Shown: piece after piece, positions 55,615-64,000 of the stretch
How the letters are laid out: each line of letters begins with the position of its first letter
Position numbering within the stretch: position 1 is the stretch's first letter
NCBI GenBank assembly: GCA_963921825.1
Contig: OY997591.1
Location: 35,361,825-35,425,824 of the forward strand
Length of the DNA stretch: 64,000 nucleotides
Source: Erodium maritimum
Taxonomy: Eukaryota > Streptophyta > Magnoliopsida > Geraniales > Geraniaceae
Direction of reading: 5' to 3'
Notes under the pieces: model-generated
Seen by the model: the letters and a program-made list of their open reading frames with translations, nothing else
The model's database searches: none
What the model was told of the DNA's origin: nothing
Position numbers and translations under genes: made by a program

Positions 55615-56764
55615 TCCATGGAAGCTTGGCAAAGAAAATTCCTTTGGCATGGATCTGCCCCTACTAGAGTCTTTTGTAAAGTGAATTGGTATCAAGTCAG
55701 CAAACATAAGCTTCATGGGGGCCTTGGGATTAAAAATTTAAACTTGATGAATTTGGCTCTCCTTGCAAAGTGGTGGTGGAGATTTGCTATTGAAGACAAC
55801 TCCCTTTGGAAACAAATTATTTGTGCTAGATATGTGGAAGCATCAAAGACTGGGATTTATCTAACTTTACTGAATTGGGAGGCTCAAGCTTTTTTACACA
55901 TATTATCTCTTTGGCTAAAGATCAGCACTAGAATCTATTTTTGGGAGGATATTTGGTGGGGAGAGTTACCTTTCAAGCTTGTCTTCCCCAGAATTTATCT
56001 ACTTGCCAATACAAAAAAAAGTTATCATTGCTGATCTTTGGGAAGAGCATGATTGGAATCTTGATCTCAGAAGAGATGCAAGGGGTTGGGAACTCCTTGA
56101 ATGGGGGTGTATTTGTGCTATACTCAATGTTACTAGATTAACCCCTCTAGAGGATAAGCTCAGCTGGACAGGTGATGAAAAAGGCTTTAGTGTGCATAAA
56201 ATGTACTCACTCCTGGATGCTCAACATTCCTCCTCCCTACAGTGGACAAAACATCTTTGGATAGCAGGGATACCCTCAAAAATCTCTGCCTTCTGCTGGC
56301 TAGCCTGCCTGGAAGCTATTCCCTCCAAATGCTTCTTAGATGGAAGAGGATTGACTCTTTCTCTACATGATATTATCTGTCCCCAATGCACTTGGGATTT
56401 TGAGGACTGTGCTCACATTTTACTTCACTGCAGGAAGGCCTGGGAACTCATAACAGCAACACTATAATGGTGGGGTATTATTTGGGTTTGCCCCTCTGAT
56501 ATAAAATCTGTGTTTTGCTCTTGGCCATATCTGGTCCTTTCATTGCCTAGAAGAAGCTGGTGCAACATCCTTCAGTCAATACTCTGGCACCTATGGCTAT
56601 CAAGAAATTCATTCATCTTTAATGGTCAGATAGATTTCGCAGCAATGTTCTTTAACAAGGCTTTGAACACTACTTTCAGCTGGGAATGGGCTTCATTTGA
56701 TAAATCCTACCACTTCACTCTACAAGGCTGGATCACTTGTCCAAGGGACTATGTCAAAAAATGA
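55615..56764 (+). pseudogene. LINE L ORF2, C-terminal part with zinc-binding domain
   Basis: The reading resumes after the gypsy insert with SMEAWQRKFLWHGSAPTRVF and KHKLHGGLGIKNLNLMNLAL, the connection region of plant L1 ORF2. The zf-RVT domain follows: PSKISAFCWLACLEAIPSKC, CPQCTWDFEDCAHILLHCRK. The C-terminus reads LWLSRNSFIFNGQ and ends at TGA 56762-56764. There is a frame change near 56015-56030 (an A-run) and a stop TAA at 56465-56467. Inactive. No RNase H domain is seen. Confidence 0.9.
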
Positions 56765-57587
56765 TCTTGGGTTGGGGTTCTGGGGTTGGGTGGTTTGGTG
56801 GTTTTGGGGAGTGACTGGTGAGTTTTGGTAAGGTCTCTTGTGGGGTTTCTCTGCCCTTGCTCTTGTTTACTTTGTTGGAGATTTTCTCCTCTTGTGTGTG
56901 GGTTATCCCTCTTTTCTCTCTTCCTCTTTAACTCTTGTGTGTGAGTAGGTTTTTTTCCTAAGCTTTAAGTGCTCTTCTTCCCTCTTTTCTCTCTTCCTTT
57001 TCCACAGGTTCTTTGCTCTCTCCTATACCTACTGCAGACAGTTCCTACTCAATGGCATTACAATAATTCACTCAGCCTCATTATTGCAGCTTGTTGGCCT
57101 AACACAGATGTGCTGCATAATACTCAATACAACAGTATATGGGCTGCAGGGTTGGCCTCCTTACAAGTCCAATCTTTCAAGACCTCATCCGATCACATCT
57201 CAACACAAGATGGCCTCAAAAGCAACATAACTAGTCCTAAATTCACTAGCTGGCCTCATTCATTCTCATCACAACTCAAACTTGCTGCTGAAATTTCTCT
57301 CCCGAGCTCATAATCACTCTTTGCTGCTGATTCAATCCTCATTCACTGCTATTATCTCAACTTGATGTGCTGATGATTCAACATCTCTTAGTTTGGTTTA
57401 ATTACTTGCTCTGCAAGTTACTTGCTACTTAAGCTTCTTTGGTTTAGTTACTTTATTTTGTGCTTGGCTTTTGATCAACTTCGTTGATCTTTGGTTGATT
57501 GCAAGCTTTAGTGAGTTTGTCATTTTTTGTACTCTTTTTTATCTCAGAAAAGGATAATTTAAATTTATCTTCGCCGATCAAAAAAAA
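56765..57587 (+). other. LINE L 3' untranslated region
   Basis: About 820 bp, opening with a G-rich stretch at 56768-56811 (GGGTTGGGGTTCTGGGGTTG and onward) able in principle to form a G-quadruplex. It ends in a short A tract after TTCGCCGATC. The 114-codon open frame at 56969-57313 has no known domain and is probably chance. Confidence 0.75.
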
Positions 57588-57600
57588 TAAATATGGAAGA
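57588..57600. repeat. Target-site duplication of LINE L, right copy
   Basis: TAAATATGGAAGA, equal to 40907-40919. Confidence 0.9.
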
Positions 57601-57697
57601 CAAAGTGCACTTTTGGAGATTCTTGATTGTCCTGTTGGGTGTTTGCCAACAATTTATTTGGGTTTCCCAAAAAAATGGAAGGCAGGAATTTAATGCG
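57601..57697 (+). pseudogene. Old LINE RT fragment, right half
   Basis: Reads LEILDCPVGCLPTIYLGFP, the LINE motif usually seen as LGCPVGSLPFKYLGLPLG. It directly continues the fragment at 40648-40919 once LINE L is removed. It ends soon after, near an A-run at 57700, so the old LINE is truncated at both ends. Confidence 0.78.
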
Positions 57698-58426
57698 GAT
57701 AAAAAAAAGGTAGATAATTAGTTTTCACTTTCCGTAAATGCCTGTAATGAATCAATTAATTAGGATAAGGAATCATTCAGTCATGTGCTTTACGCATCAT
57801 TGGAAGGTTCGTAAGAAGAATCTTATTATAAACTGTATACCTCTACATGTTTTTTTTAATTTAAAGATATAATTAGTTATGACCCAATAGTGGTCTGTGA
57901 TATTCTCCACCAAACAGGCCAACACCTCCACAGACCTCAATTATTATTTTTATTTATATTAATATTAAACCAAAAATTATACTATGAAGAGAAGATGGGA
58001 ACCCAAAATTTGCGGTCCCCCCTGTTGGAAGCCTATCCATCGCCGGAGTCAAATGAGAAGAATTGATAGAACATCATTCATTAACTTGGACATTAAATTT
58101 TATTATGTCTAGATTTAATGGGAGGTTTAAATCCGTGTGCATTAAAACATAATTGTCTTGTTGTGTAACTCGATTTGTTGTTAGGTTTCTGACAATGTTT
58201 GAACATACAATATCGAACCCATATGTCTAGGACAAAATAATTTGCTCGGGGCCTAATTTTCCCATCACGGACAAGACCGAGAGGACACAACTATTGTCAA
58301 TTAGAATATGTCATGTGCAACTCTACATCTAGTTTACTGATGCATGAGTAGCCATGGGGTGTCCGTTGAAATGCCGAAATCGAAGCCTCTAATAAAATAT
58401 TATATTTTAGATGCTTTGAATCTGAA
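57698..58426. other. AT-rich spacer, no gene recognised
   Basis: About 730 bp with T-runs and ATTAAT-rich DNA. A 65-codon frame on the minus strand (58093-58290) has no known motif. Nothing else is seen. Confidence 0.55.
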
Positions 58427-58627
58427 GGCTTCGAAGCTGAAATGGGGAATTCTGCAGTGTTGAGAAGCCTACAGAGATGTCCATAATTAAATATTATTAA
58501 ACCGACTTGTATTTAAAGCAAACAGTAAATTTTATTAAACAGTTAATATAACACAAAGATTATATATTATCTGAAATACAACACAGATATCCATTACATG
58601 GGATTTATTTTAAATTACTACATTATA

Positions 58628-59808
58628 TTAAAAACGTCTACTCGATAACATCTTAAAATCGATCCAAATATACTCAACAAGATCGCCCATCAGCTTCCTA
58701 TGAAGTTGTGCATCGTGCAGGTCACTACGTATGTGCAGCCACTCCGTGTATTGAGGAAGTGGTCCATGCACCAACTCTACAGCCTCGACATACTGTGGAA
58801 TATCATCATCCGACTCATCAACAAAAATTTCCGCACCTCCTTCATACGAGTCACGTTCTTCCTCCACAATCATATTATGCAAAATAATGCAAGTATGCAT
58901 TATGTTTGCTAGTGTGCTTCTGTCCTATACACGAGCTGGTCGTGTGATGATGTCCCATCGCGACTGTAGGACTCCAAAGGCTCGTTCCACATATTTCCTC
59001 GTACTCTCCTGATGCTTCGCAAACAGTTTATCCTTCGGCGCGAGAGGTCGTGGTATTGTTTTCACAAAACGACTCCAAGTTGGGTAAATTCCATCAACCA
59101 AATAATAAGGATAATCGTACGACGTACCGTTGATTTCGTACTGAATGGTATGTTCACGACCTTCCAATAGAGTTTGGAATATGTGCGATTTGTTGAGAAC
59201 GTTGATGTCGTTGTTCGACCCAGCCGAACAAAAATAAGCATGTCATATCCAAAGTTCACGGAAAGCAACGGCTTCCAACATAATCGTTGGTTTGTTATGA
59301 TGATCGCCCCAGCTAAATTCTCCTTTCCATGCCGACGGACAATTCTTTCACTGCCAGTGCATGCAATCAAGGCTCCCAATGTAACTGGGAACCCTCGTCG
59401 CTCACCCATATGCAGCAACCGGTTCATGTCCTCCGTTGTCGGGCATCGTTCATACTCGTCCCCAAAATCGTGAATGACCGCCTTACAAAACCTTTTCATA
59501 CAATCCATGATGGTTGAGGCCCCCATTCACATTGTTTCGTCTAGTGCATCAACGGCACCACCATAATCCAGCATCCGGATTGCAGTTGTACATTTCTGGT
59601 GTGGACTGCATCCAAGTTTACCACAAGCATCAAACTTTTGTCGAAAGTAGTTATCATGGGCGACAACAGCATCCATAATACGAAGGAAAAGAGGTCGGGT
59701 CATTCTGAAACGACGCCGGAATATTTCTGCCCCGAAGAGCGGCTCCTCTGTAAAGTAGTCGCGCATCAAACGCTCGTTCCCATCTGAACGATTTCGAAAC
59801 AACGCCAT
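58628..59808 (-). pseudogene. Harbinger transposase (HARBI1/ALP1-like DDE nuclease), broken
   Basis: Starts MALFRNRSDGNERLMRDYF, with LFRRRF-like FGAEIFRRRFRMTRPLFLRI and QKCTTAIRMLDYGGAVDAL. DDE_Tnp_4 motifs are visible: SLDCMHW (first D), SNNDINVL (second D) and VERAFGVLQSRWDII (E), then MHTCIILHNMIVEEERD at the C-terminus. Stops occur after DALDETM (59527-59529), within CMHWQ*KNCP, within LWI*HAYF, and after RPARV (58925-58927). A one-base frameshift lies near 59390-59400. The enzyme normally cuts and rejoins Harbinger ends together with a Myb-like partner, which I do not see here. Not functional. Confidence 0.9.
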
Positions 59809-59814
59809 TTTCTT

Positions 59815-59958
59815 TCAGGGCCCTTGAATGGGTTTCTCAATTATTCCGTCTAAATTGGCCTCAACTTCTGCAATGAACTCGTCGATTGTACGTGTAATCT
59901 CTTCCTCGATCGTTGCCATTTCTACGTCCGCAAGTGCTAATATATCTTCACCCGTCAT
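59815..59958 (-). CDS. Small 47-residue frame upstream of the transposase
   Basis: MTGEDILALADVEMATIEEE and onward, ending PIQGP and TGA just 6 bases before the transposase ATG. Acidic and possibly helical. It is too short for the usual Harbinger Myb-like ORF. It could be the first exon of the transposase or an upstream frame of the same transcript. No function assigned. Confidence 0.35.
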   Translation of the reverse strand: MTGEDILALADVEMATIEEEITRTIDEFIAEVEANLDGIIEKPIQGP

Positions 59959-60094
59959 CGAACTCCTAATGTCGAATTTTGAGAGAAATTGAGATGAAAC
60001 TATTTAATTTTTGTGCACAAATGAGGGGAGAGTATGATCATCTATTTATAGGTGCAAAAATATTTTTTTTATCACTTATTAAATCTTATTTTAT

Positions 60095-60290
60095 TCATTT
60101 TCTGAAGAAAAACAAATTAAACCAACGGTCATATTCATTTTCTGAAAAAAGAATTAACCAACAATCATATTTATTAAACCAACGGTCATATTTATTTTCT
60201 GAAGAAAAAAAATAAAAAAAAATAAACCAACGGTCATATTTATTTTCTGAAGAAAAAAAATAAAAAAAAATTAAACCAACGGTCATATTC
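60095..60290. repeat. Short tandem repeat (AACCAACGGTCATATTYATT)
   Basis: About five imperfect units of a string like AAACCAACGGTCATATTCAT, separated by TTTTCTGAAGAAAAA blocks, within the Harbinger terminal region. The open frames across it are artefacts. Confidence 0.8.
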
Positions 60291-60447
60291 AGCTGTTTTT
60301 TTTAATATGGACATGTGTCAGACAATGGGAGTGTTGCGTTGAGGAGCCGAAGCCGCAGGGGGAACGTGCGTCGAGTAGCGGCTTCACACGTGGAGAAGCT
60401 CTGGGCTTCGGAAGCCTAGGCTCCCCACACTGTAGCGGGCCGAAGCC

Positions 60448-61497
60448 TTGGTGTGATCTCGACATATCTTAATCCCTAAGATATAAGCAGCATCGCTTAA
60501 GTCATTTATTGAAAAACACTTACTCAACCAAGCTTTAGTCTCGTCCAAGGTTGGGATATCGTTTCCGATGAGCACCAAAAAGGTAATCTTTCTCCCACTA
60601 GTCTTCTTTTAAACTAAAGATTCATCCTCGTTCTTGATTAAGGAAAATCCAATTACAGCGTCACCAAAACGAAGAATCCAAGTCCAAGAAGTTCGTTGCA
60701 ATCCATAAATGGATTTCATCAACTTACAAATCTTTCCTTTATTCTTCAGATGGCCAAAAACTTTGGGCCGAGACATACAAACGTCCTTAGTCAAATTTCC
60801 ATTTAAGAAAGCGGTTTTGACATCCACTTGCCATATATCGTAATCAAAACACAAGACTATGTCAAGAATAATCTAGATAGATTTGACCATAGCCACTAGG
60901 GAGAAGGTTTCCTTATAGTCAATCTCTTGGATATGTCTATAACATTTCGCTACCAGTCGGGATTTATAGGTCATAGGATTTCCATTCATGTCCATCTTCA
61001 CCTTAAAGATCCTTTTGCATCTGATGGTACCCACACCATCGATGGGATCAACCAGTTCCCAGACTTGGTTGTCCGACATGGACTGCATTTCCTTCCTCAT
61101 GGCTCCCAGCCATAACTCGGAGTCGTCTCCATCCATGGCTTCAGGAAAGGTTGTTGGATCCTCATGATCCACCATAAGCTCATCGTCACCTCCAAACACA
61201 AAGTAACCATATCTCGGACGATGGCAAATAATCCTTCCAGATCGCCTTGGACCTTCAGGAATTGTCAATGCAATTTGTTCTCACACTACGACCATCTCTG
61301 GCTGCGGTCGTTTCCAGAGCATAACCCAAGAAAGAGATCGGGAGATCAGTTAAACTTATCATGGAACGGACCATTGTCTAACAATTTCTGATTTCTCTGT
61401 TCTGCTACACCTTTCAACTACATTGTCCCAAGATGAGTCTGTTCCAAAAGGATCATATTCTCATTTAGATGATCTTAAAACTCTATGGTCAAGTATT
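60448..61497 (-). pseudogene. C1c pol relic (integrase end and RT)
   Basis: Minus-strand strings LWLGAMRKEMQSMSDNQVWE, FKVKMDMNGNPMTY, DVKTAFLNGNLTKDVCMSRP and IYGLQRTSWTWILRFGDAVI match the C1a RT with many substitutions. The high-coordinate end matches the C1a integrase end near 3390-3450. No protein can be made. Confidence 0.82.
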
Positions 61498-62447
61498 TTC
61501 CACTCCCCATGCAAAGGGGAGTTCTTCTCCACAGGTTGAAGCAGACATGAACAGGCTGAGCTCGAGATGGGATGAACCAAGCTCGGCCATTCTCGCCCTT
61601 GCTCGCCGGAAAAGAATGTCGCCCCTTGCAAATCCAACCACGACTCTGCCTTCTTCTTCCTTCCAGAATCGATCGAGGGTTTTTAATTGAAAATTATTTT
61701 GATTTTGCAAATCGAAAAGAGGAAATCTGATTTATGGTGGGATTCAATTCATACTTATTTTTTTGATTTATGGTGGGATTCAAACCACAAATTTCTGTTG
61801 TTATCGGATTTGGTTTTGTGAATGAACATGAATCTGAAGAAAATCAGATTGAGTTTTTTTTTAATTTTGTGAATGAACATGAACCAAAAGAAAAGAAAAT
61901 AAATACATTTGATTTTTTTTTGTAAAATTGAACAAAAAAAGAAAAATAAAAATAAAATAAAATAAAAACAAAATAAGAAATATAGTATTTAGAAAGAAAT
62001 AAAAAAAATTATTAGAAAATAATAATAATAATAATTTAAAAACACAATAGTTAATGAATAATAAACTAATTTTATAAGAATTTACATAAAACAAATATAT
62101 ATAAAATTTTGAAAAGTAAAATAATCGAATTTTTTTAAATTAAAAAAAGTAAAATAAATAAAAATTAATAAAGAAAATAATGATTTTATTAATAATTAAT
62201 TAAAATATTAATGAAATTAAATCTAGTGAAAAGGTAAAACAGTCTTTTTAAACTTATGTCAAAAGTCAACTAAAATCATAGAGGGTAAAATGGTCCTTTC
62301 ACTTTGGCCTAATAGTTTTTTAACCTCATTAACCCAAATCGTTCGTGGACGAAACATTTGGGTACCAAACTAGAAAAAAAAATCATAAGGGTACCATATC
62401 GTTCGTGGACGAAACATTTGGGTACCAAATCGTAAATAACCCTAAAT
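61498..62447. other. Foreign block inside C1c, no gene recognised
   Basis: It replaces the gag region expected between pol and leader. First come about 200 bp of normal composition (a 73-codon minus frame at 61489-61710 without known domain). About 600 bp of very AT-rich DNA follow, then a 61-bp-spaced direct repeat, ATCGTTCGTGGACGAAACAT, at about 62337 and 62398. Origin unknown. Confidence 0.55.
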
Positions 62448-63965
62448 TTTATGGAGATCAAGCTTAAACACCAATAATCGATTCTATACATTTTGAATCT
62501 AAAACCAAGATCCTTGGTTCACTCGATCAAGCTTAACGAAGGTTCACCACTCAATCGAGCTATGTAGGTAGGACCCCGTCCAATCACATCCAATGTGATT
62601 CTTGGCCAGGGTATGTACTTAAGTACACGGTTTACCCTATCTGATTCCCTAGCTTAACCCAGGCTAAGAATCGTAGCCGGGTCCACCAATTTTCAACTAT
62701 AGCCAGCCACTATGTAGGTGCTCCCCTAAGCCGCACGACACCCACATATGTCGTCCAAACCTACTACCCCGCTTTCCCATGGATGCTCCACTGAGGCACA
62801 CGACACCGATAAGACAAGGAGGTAGTAAGGTTTTCATAATTGAGAGGTATCGGATATGACCTGTTTTTACTTGTCCGGTTGTGTTTAAAACTTTTGGCAC
62901 ATCCAAGATGGGATGAGCACATCAACTACATTCCAAATGTAATGATGCCTCCAATTACATCGAATGTAATTCTTCCTTCAAACCCGTCAACTACATCCAA
63001 TGTAATGACAAATCTAAGGGCTCACAAATAAGGATTAAAATTCCAATTTTATCTTTGCATGTGAGGTGATACGCTTGGTAAATAAAGTTAAGCATGCAAT
63101 TCTAAAACACATAGAATTAATCGTGCATAAAATAAATGAAGCATAAAGTGATAAATGTGTAAATAATAACCCCCTAAACTAACTCCCACTAGCTTCTTGA
63201 GCTCCATCGACTCCAAGCCAATGTCAACACCCAAAAAAGCAACCAAATGATCTTTTCGCCCTTTCTTCGTCTTGAGAAAAATATTACAATTTCATACACG
63301 ACTCACAGGTCAGGAATAAATAAATATGACAAATAAGTTGTTTGACGACCACACCTTGAAAGAATAATTACAGGCTAACTCTAACGGCTCGCAAGCCATG
63401 AAAAACGATAAATAATTAAAACGAGCTCAGGGCTATTATGTACGCCATGCAAACATCACATCACACATCGTGTTATCAAACAAGAATGTTATCAAACATC
63501 ATGTGATATTCCGGTTTTAAATAATAGCCAAGTTTCAAAAACATTTGATGCTCGGTTTTTCGAAAACGTTCAAAATTAAAACTTTTGAACATTTGATTTT
63601 CGAGTTTGCCATGACGGTTCCAAACTCTTTATGACTAAAAAAATGGTTTAGCTCGGCATATCGACCATCCAATTGTCATGCTTGGCCTAGCTCCGTCCAA
63701 CAGAGCCTCGTTCGGTCTTGGTTTTGGCTTCCCAAGAGTCCCGCTCCTGAGAGTCCCGCTCCAGATTTGAAATAACTTTCAAACACTATTTTTCATGAAT
63801 TTAAAACATGTTACCAAACAATTACGCATACAAACATGTCGAAACTTGAAATTATTAGGCTAAAGTGCAAAAATCAGCACTTTTAAAAAACAACAAGCAA
63901 ATTTGAAAAAATAGCACCAGAACTGAAATTTCCATGCCCGTCTTGTGAACTTCGAAGGTAGCATG
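62448..63965 (-). other. C1c untranslated leader
   Basis: Collinear with the C1a leader (4815-6322), including the CCACTATGTAGGTGCTCC and GACACCCACATATGTCGTCC strings, with many differences. Confidence 0.85.
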
Positions 63966-63977
63966 GCTCTGATACCA
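63966..63977 (-). other. Primer-binding site of C1c
   Basis: The minus strand reads TGGTATCAGAGC, one base from the LTR edge at 63979. Confidence 0.9.
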
Positions 63978-63978
63978 C

Positions 63979-64000
63979 TGTTGGGTCTCGATGGATGGTA
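63979..64000 (-). repeat. 5' LTR of C1c, first bases only
   Basis: The plus strand reads TGTTGGGTCTCGATGGATGG at the window end, matching the inner edge of the C1a 5' LTR (6336 onward). The rest lies outside. Confidence 0.88.

Larger units (their letters stand above)
40920..57587 (+). mobile_element. Full-length L1-type LINE (LINE L), interrupted by G2
   Basis: A non-LTR retrotransposon with a 5' untranslated region, ORF1 (RRM), ORF2 (endonuclease, RT, zinc-binding end), a 3' untranslated region and the A-tail TTCGCCGATCAAAAAAA. It is flanked by an exact 13-bp duplication, TAAATATGGAAGA. Removing the gypsy insert (46176-55609 plus one 5-bp duplication) leaves about 7.2 kb, a full-length plant L1. 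The target was the RT of an older LINE. ORF1 has two in-frame stops; ORF2 has several stops and frameshifts, so it is inactive. Confidence 0.92.
58427..60447 (-). mobile_element. PIF/Harbinger DNA transposon, decayed
   Basis: Contains a HARBI1-like transposase and a short upstream frame. The ends are tentative: GGCTTCG at 58427 and its complement CGAAGCC ending at 60447 could be the outer part of degraded inverted repeats. Both are followed inward by a CT-A-TGGGGA-like string. The right end coincides with the abrupt start of C1c homology. I could not find the 3-bp TTA/TAA duplication usual for the family. The interior is AT-rich with an A-rich repeat (60100-60290). Confidence 0.6.
60448..64000 (-). 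mobile_element. Copia element C1c, old rearranged relative of C1a/C1b (runs off window)
   Basis: A minus-strand C1-family copy. From right to left it has the LTR start (63979-64000), primer-binding site, leader (62448-63965), an unrelated block (61498-62447) and RT plus integrase-end pieces (60448-61497). It then stops at the Harbinger boundary. It is clearly more diverged from C1a than C1a is from C1b, so it is older. It is broken, and large parts of the element are not represented. Confidence 0.85.

Noticed and set aside
56969-57313. A 114-codon frame in the LINE 3' untranslated region as a third LINE protein.
   Set aside because: No recognised domain and no reason to expect a further gene there; likely chance.
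60095-60286. Aromatic, repeat-like frame (FFYFFSSENKYDRWF) that looks like a membrane peptide.
   Set aside because: It arises from an AT-rich tandem repeat in the Harbinger terminal region.
61861-62094. Strongly hydrophobic 77-codon frame.
   Set aside because: It lies in DNA of extreme AT content, where phenylalanine, leucine and isoleucine codons arise by chance.

Overview
This is a 64-kb stretch of plant nuclear DNA, from a flowering plant and probably a eudicot, made almost wholly of transposable elements stacked inside one another. The basis is sequence features: Ty1-copia and chromodomain-bearing Ty3-gypsy elements primed by TGGTATCAGAGC, plant-type L1 LINEs whose ORF1 has an RRM, a PIF/Harbinger transposase and a MITE-like element sitting in a (TA)n tract. 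I found no intact host gene, no tRNA or rRNA gene and no CRISPR array. I cannot name the species.

Layout. (1) 1-8023: a minus-strand copia element (C1a). Its window-visible LTRs look identical by eye, so it is young. It sits inside a gypsy LTR of the G1 family (8024-10054). That LTR sits in an older, different copia element (C2, 10055 to about 15.68 kb), which also holds a second gypsy LTR (G3, about 12045-14576). (2) 16112-24561: C1b, a plus-strand sister of C1a, with an inverted shortened LTR copy fused to its 3' end (24562-24986). (3) 25557-26932: a 5'-truncated minus-strand LINE with a 12-bp target-site duplication (TSD). (4) 27407-38590: G1, a gypsy chromovirus with both LTRs, TSD ATCAA, gag, pol and a C-terminal chromodomain. 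(5) 38670-39047: a palindromic MITE-like element flanked on both sides by (TA)n. (6) 39105-40500: GC-rich DNA of unclear origin, possibly LINE-derived. (7) 40648-57697: a three-level nest. An old LINE RT fragment is split by a full-length L1 LINE (40920-57587, 13-bp TSD), which is split in turn by gypsy element G2 (46176-55609, TSD TAAAA). (8) 58427-60447: a decayed PIF/Harbinger element. (9) 60448-64000: C1c, an older, rearranged relative of C1a and C1b, running off the window end.

How the parts relate. Every recognised coding region served element replication: gag, protease, integrase, RT and RNase H of the LTR elements; RRM ORF1, endonuclease and RT of the LINEs; DDE transposase of Harbinger. 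All are broken. The strongest observations are the dated nesting order from clean TSDs; two C1 copies that share a pattern of broken frames although one inserted recently, suggesting mobilisation in trans; variable minisatellites inside gypsy LTRs; a palindrome conserved across three gypsy LTR families; the fold-back at the end of C1b; and the (TA)n-embedded MITE.

Limits: boundaries without TSDs are approximate, identities were judged by eye, and no database was searched.
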